In this document: positions 8,076 to 10,417 of the stretch, piece by piece
Numbering within the stretch: position 1 is the first letter of the stretch
Layout of the letters: each line of letters begins with the position of its first letter
Source: Chloroflexota bacterium
Lineage (GTDB): Bacteria; Chloroflexota; Limnocylindria; Limnocylindrales; CSP1-4
Length of the DNA stretch: 10,417 nt
NCBI GenBank assembly: GCA_004298915.1
Contig: SCTE01000041.1
Location: forward strand, 1 to 10,417
Reading direction: 5' to 3'
Translations under genes and position numbers: made by a program
The notes under the pieces: generated by a model
What the model was told of the DNA's origin: nothing
What the model saw: the letters and a program-made list of their open reading frames with translations, nothing else
The model's database searches: none

Positions 8076-8112
8076 ATGCGGCGACGACGCCGCATCGCAT
8101 CCGCAGATGCGG
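8076..8112 (-). terminator. Hairpin pair downstream of the dioxygenase gene
   Basis: Starting 9 bases beyond the dioxygenase stop there are two inverted repeats. The proximal one is ATGCGG (8112-8107) with CCGCAT (8095-8090), or its shorter form GATGCG/CGCATC around a CGCA loop. The distal one is a perfect 8-bp stem, ATGCGGCG (8076-8083) with CGCCGCAT (8088-8095), loop ACGA. They share the bases 8090-8095, so only one can form in its full length. A clear T run is lacking. The position between the dioxygenase and livG suggests a transcript end separating the two units. Confidence 0.5.
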
Positions 8113-8120
8113 GCGAGCGA

Positions 8121-9035
8121 TCAGGCCGTCTGGACGGGGACCGGAAGGTCGACGGTCAGCCCGGTCCCGAGGGAGCCGGTCAAGGTCCCGAGCTCGCGGA
8201 CCCCACCGTCATCGCGGAACACGTTGTCCGTGGCGAGCGAGACCTGCGAGAACGTCCGGACGCTCGACTCGTAGCCGCTCGTCGCGTAGACGGTTGCGCA
8301 GATGTCGGCGGGGAGGGCGATCTGCGAGGTCGCGATGACGTTGGCGGGCCCGGTCGCCGTCGCGAGCGACCGATAGACCTCGAAGTGGACGTGGGGCCAT
8401 CGACCCGAGTAGCACGCCGGAAAGATGCTCTGGAACATCGCCACGCCCTCGGCGTCGGTTTCTCCGACCCCGCGCAGGTAGTTCTCATTCGCAGCCGCCT
8501 GCGAGTACATCGAGTAGTTCCCGTCGCGATCGCAGTGCCAGACGTAGACCGCCGCGCCCGCGAGCGGGGCGCATCCATTCGCGAGATCGAGGATGGTGAG
8601 CCGAATCGTCAACGGAACACCCTCGGCCGTGGTCGTCGACGTCCCGAAGCTGGATCGGATGTCCGACCGGACTACGCCGCTCTGGGTGAGGATGTCGGGT
8701 CCGTTCGACCCGTCGCCGGGGAACGGTCCGGCCGTCTCCTCGGGAATGGGCGTGCAGTCGGCACCCGTGGCGGCCGCGGCCGAGCTCGAGGACGGGTTCG
8801 CGGTCAGCAGCGCCGACGCTGCCGGCGAGCACGCCGCAAGCGAGACGAGCCCGACGCCCAGCCCGACCGTGCCCATGACCTTCAGGGCCTGGCGGCGATC
8901 GATGAGCGTTTCGACATCGAAGGCAAGTCCCTGGTCGAACACGGGTTCGTCCGGGTGGTGGAGTTGCCGGCCCTCGAAGATCGGTGACGAATCGATCGCG
9001 GGATGCGGGGCGGATGGCGGCGGGTTGGTCGGCAC
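8121..9035 (-). CDS. Exported intradiol ring-cleavage dioxygenase (protocatechuate 3,4-dioxygenase beta-like)
   Basis: This is a 304-residue non-haem Fe(III) dioxygenase. Enzymes of this family split catechol-type rings between the two hydroxyls to give muconate-type acids. The four expected iron ligands are visible: Y174 (DRDGNYS), Y209 (FPACYSGR), H215 and H217 (PHVHFEV). EETAGPFP (99-106) is a motif often found in exported members. The N-terminus has about 45 hydrophilic residues, then DRRQ (twin Arg 47-48), a hydrophobic stretch and LAAC (Cys69), which together suggest Tat export and lipid anchoring; a Ser/Ala-rich linker follows (about 70-92). The GTG start at 9035 is chosen because GGAGAGA lies immediately upstream; the frame reaches back to an ATG at 9149, but that part runs through a hairpin. 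The gene stands alone between terminator-like hairpins, and no downstream muconate-pathway gene is present. The aromatic substrate is unknown; lignin- or humic-derived catechols are an inference. Confidence 0.9.
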   Translation of the reverse strand: MPTNPPPSAPHPAIDSSPIFEGRQLHHPDEPVFDQGLAFDVETLIDRRQALKVMGTVGLGVGLVSLAACSPAASALLTANPSSSSAAAATGADCTPIPEETAGPFPGDGSNGPDILTQSGVVRSDIRSSFGTSTTTAEGVPLTIRLTILDLANGCAPLAGAAVYVWHCDRDGNYSMYSQAAANENYLRGVGETDAEGVAMFQSIFPACYSGRWPHVHFEVYRSLATATGPANVIATSQIALPADICATVYATSGYESSVRTFSQVSLATDNVFRDDGGVRELGTLTGSLGTGLTVDLPVPVQTA

Positions 9036-9037
9036 GA

Positions 9038-9044
9038 TCTCTCC
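9038..9044 (-). promoter_or_regulatory. Ribosome binding site setting the dioxygenase start
   Basis: GGAGAGA on the - strand lies just ahead of the GTG at 9035, with 5 bases between GGAG and the start. No comparable site precedes the upstream ATG at 9149. The stretch from about 9085 to 9125 is noticeably richer in A and T than its surroundings and is the likeliest place for the promoter of this gene, though I see no convincing -35/-10 pair. Confidence 0.6.
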
Positions 9045-9125
9045 ACGGTACTGGGGCTGCAATGCCGTGGATCGTCGCGAGCCTTCGTGAGGAATTGATG
9101 AGAAACGAGGCTCCGGAAATGAAGC

Positions 9126-9160
9126 GACCCCGGACCGCACCATCGGCACGGCCCGGGGTC
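9126..9160 (-). terminator. Intrinsic terminator-like hairpin after the secreted-protein gene
   Basis: GACCCCGG (9126-9133) pairs perfectly with CCGGGGTC (9153-9160). After one mismatch, CCG (9135-9137) pairs with CGG (9149-9151), leaving an 11-base loop. It begins 19 bases past the stop of the secreted-protein gene. On the - strand it is followed by the moderately T-rich GCTTCATTTCC, making it the most complete terminator in the window. Confidence 0.6.
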
Positions 9161-9179
9161 GGGCGAGGAGGAGCGATGG

Positions 9180-9599
9180 TCAGCGCCCGCCCTGGACCGG
9201 GATGACCGGGCAGAGGAACTCCTTCACCGGGGTCGACGCGATCGTCAGCCAGCCGGCATCCGCATAGGCCTCGACAGCCTCGGCGCTGGTGAGCTGGACG
9301 GGGGTCACACCCGCGGCCCAGGTCACCGGCAGGACCATCCAGCGACCGCCGTTGTAGTCGCGATCACCGGGCTTTGCCTCGGCCACGTTGATGAGGCCGC
9401 TGCCGAGCGCGTAGATCCGATCGAAGGTCGACGCGGGCGCACCGGTTCCGCTGAAGTCGGTCGGCGTGCCGACGGTGCGATAGCGAGCGTCATCGACGTA
9501 GAAGGACAGGCTGGGCGGGCCACCCGCTGACACCGCGGATGCGGCAACGGACAGCAGCAGGGCGCTCGCGGCGAGTGCGGAGCCAAGGCGACGGAACAT
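9180..9599 (-). CDS. Small secreted protein of unknown function
   Basis: This is a 139-residue protein. It opens with a classical Sec signal peptide: basic MFRR, a hydrophobic core (about 8-20) and a probable cut after ASAVSA (residue 25). The mature part of about 114 residues is compact and rich in Gly, Ala, Val and Thr, with no membrane segment. Notable stretches are RTVGTPTDFSGTGAP (41-55), AEAKPGDRDYNGGRWMVLPV (73-92) and PVKEFLCPVI (124-133). I recall similar hypothetical proteins in high-GC environmental bacteria, but no enzymatic motif is recognisable and I assign no function. One Cys (130) remains, so no internal disulfide is possible. The ATG at 9599 is chosen because AGGAG lies 8 bases before it and the signal peptide begins there; the open frame up to 9671 lacks such support. 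It is divergent from the response regulator and followed by a terminator-like hairpin. Confidence 0.8.
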   Translation of the reverse strand: MFRRLGSALAASALLLSVAASAVSAGGPPSLSFYVDDARYRTVGTPTDFSGTGAPASTFDRIYALGSGLINVAEAKPGDRDYNGGRWMVLPVTWAAGVTPVQLTSAEAVEAYADAGWLTIASTPVKEFLCPVIPVQGGR

Positions 9600-9763
9600 G
9601 TGGGGTTCTCCTGTCCGGCCGGTGGGGCTGGCCGGGGCGCCACCCTCGCCCAACGACGAGGCACGTCCCAAAGCCTTGTGCCTGCTCCACGACGGCCGGA
9701 TGACCGACCGTCACCCGAGCGTCACGGTTGTCGCGCAGGCTCCGCGGAGCGATGATCGCCCTC
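9600..9763. promoter_or_regulatory. Divergent intergenic region between the secreted-protein and response-regulator genes
   Basis: These 164 bases must hold the start signals of both genes. Visible elements are AGGAG (9612-9608, - strand); overlapping GC-rich inverted repeats at 9615-9644 in the leader of the secreted-protein gene (CCGGCC/GGCCGG and GGTGG/CCACC); the dyad AGGCAC (9659-9664) / GTGCCT (9678-9683) with 13 bases between; and a direct repeat CGTCAC at 9709-9714 and 9720-9725, exactly 11 bases apart. The last is the spacing expected for tandem binding of OmpR/PhoB-type regulators. I see no convincing promoter boxes. Confidence 0.35.
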
Positions 9764-10417
9764 ATGCCGCGCCCCCAACCCGCGCCGATCCTCGTGGTCG
9801 ACGACGATCCCAAGATCGTCGCCCTGGTTCGCGCATACCTGGAACGGGAGCGTTTCCGGGTCGTCACGGCCGGCGATGGCCGAACGGCCTTGCGACTCAT
9901 CGAGGAAGAGACACCGCGACTGGTCGTCCTGGACCTGATGCTTCCCGAGATGGACGGCATGAGCGTGATCCGGCGAACACGCGCCCTGGGGGACGTGCCG
10001 ATCCTCGTCCTGTCCGCCCGGACCTCGACCGGCGATCGGATCCAGGGCCTGACCGAAGGCGCCGACGACTACCTGCCGAAGCCCTTCTCCCCGGCCGAAC
10101 TGGTGGCTCGTGTCCGGACGATCCTGCGCCGAACGGAGCGCGACACGCCGGACGCGATCCATCCGGATGTCCGATACGTCTCGGGCGATCTCGAGGTGGA
10201 CGTGGCCCGGCACACGACGCGGGTCGCCGGCCGGGTGGTGGCCCTCAGCGTCCTTGAGGTCCGCCTGATCACGGCACTGCTCGCCGCCGATGGGCGGATC
10301 CTCAGTCGCGATCAGCTCCTCAATGCGATCCATGGCGTCGGCGAGGCCGAGGTCACGGACCGGGCGATCGATGTCTACGTCAAGCGACTGCGCGAGAAGC
10401 TCGGTGACGATCCGGCG
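9764..10417 (+). CDS. OmpR/PhoB-family response regulator, 3'-truncated
   Basis: This is the DNA-binding half of a two-component system: phosphorylation by a sensor kinase switches a winged-helix domain. The 218 visible residues hold a complete receiver domain, with the acidic cluster VVDDDP (11-16), phospho-acceptor D57 in VVLDLMLPEMDG, the LSAR switch (83-86) and K106 in LPKPF. A linker at about 124-137 leads into the Trans_reg_C winged helix, with ALSVLEVRLITALL (160-173), GRILSRDQLL (177-186) and the recognition-helix region VTDRAIDVYVKRLREKLGD (197-215). The window ends about 10-15 residues before the usual C-terminus. The start is uncertain: ATG 9764 has no ribosome binding site at normal distance, while the in-frame ATG 9752 follows GGAG (9746-9749) by only 2 bases. 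A sensor kinase gene is commonly found next, here beyond the edge. Its divergent neighbour, the secreted protein, is a candidate target. Confidence 0.92.
   Translation, partial: MPRPQPAPILVVDDDPKIVALVRAYLERERFRVVTAGDGRTALRLIEEETPRLVVLDLMLPEMDGMSVIRRTRALGDVPILVLSARTSTGDRIQGLTEGADDYLPKPFSPAELVARVRTILRRTERDTPDAIHPDVRYVSGDLEVDVARHTTRVAGRVVALSVLEVRLITALLAADGRILSRDQLLNAIHGVGEAEVTDRAIDVYVKRLREKLGDDPA

Noticed and set aside
7967..8095. N-terminal extension of LivG to the ATG at 8095
   Set aside because: The added residues are Arg-rich, have no counterpart in the family and run through the hairpin at 8076-8095; no ribosome binding site precedes the ATG.
9036..9149. N-terminal extension of the dioxygenase to the ATG at 9149
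   Set aside because: It would run into the terminator-like hairpin at 9126-9160, and GGAGAGA marks the GTG at 9035 instead.

Overview
The window is GC-rich throughout, with compact gene spacing, GGAGG-type ribosome binding sites, GTG starts, a lipobox-type ABC binding protein and a possible Tat-exported lipoprotein. This fits a high-GC environmental bacterium. Chloroflexota (Limnocylindria/Ellin-type lineages) or Actinomycetota would suit, but no rRNA or marker gene is present, so the assignment is only a guess.

Region 1 (about 2-3064, + strand) is a tight three-gene cluster. It holds a glutamine-synthetase-family ligase cut by the left edge, a cyclase-family (kynurenine formamidase/isatin hydrolase type) metal hydrolase, and an amidohydrolase resembling the N-terminal half of FluG. 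FluG is a known fusion of an amidohydrolase with a GS-like domain, so this looks like the two FluG halves as separate genes with a cyclase between them. An amine, amide or N-heterocycle catabolic route is a reasonable inference; the substrate is unknown.

Region 2 (3154-7966) is a complete branched-chain-amino-acid-type (HAAT) ABC importer. The substrate-binding lipoprotein is on the + strand just after the amidohydrolase. The four membrane and ATPase genes form a convergent, overlapping - strand operon in the order livG-livF-livH-livM. The two transcripts meet at a strong 14-bp hairpin (4362-4392). The importer probably brings in the substrate of region 1. A 13-codon open frame with a good ribosome binding site ends in a GTGA overlap at the proposed livG start.

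Region 3 (8121-9599, - strand) encodes two proteins predicted to be exported. One is an intradiol ring-cleavage dioxygenase with all four iron ligands and a twin-arginine/lipobox leader. The other is a 139-residue protein of unknown function with a classical signal peptide. Hairpins that look like terminators follow both genes.

Region 4 (9600-10417) is a 164-bp divergent intergenic region followed by an OmpR/PhoB-type response regulator truncated by the right edge. No RNA genes, CRISPR arrays, insertion sequences or phage genes are visible, and no gene-free stretch exceeds 300 bases.
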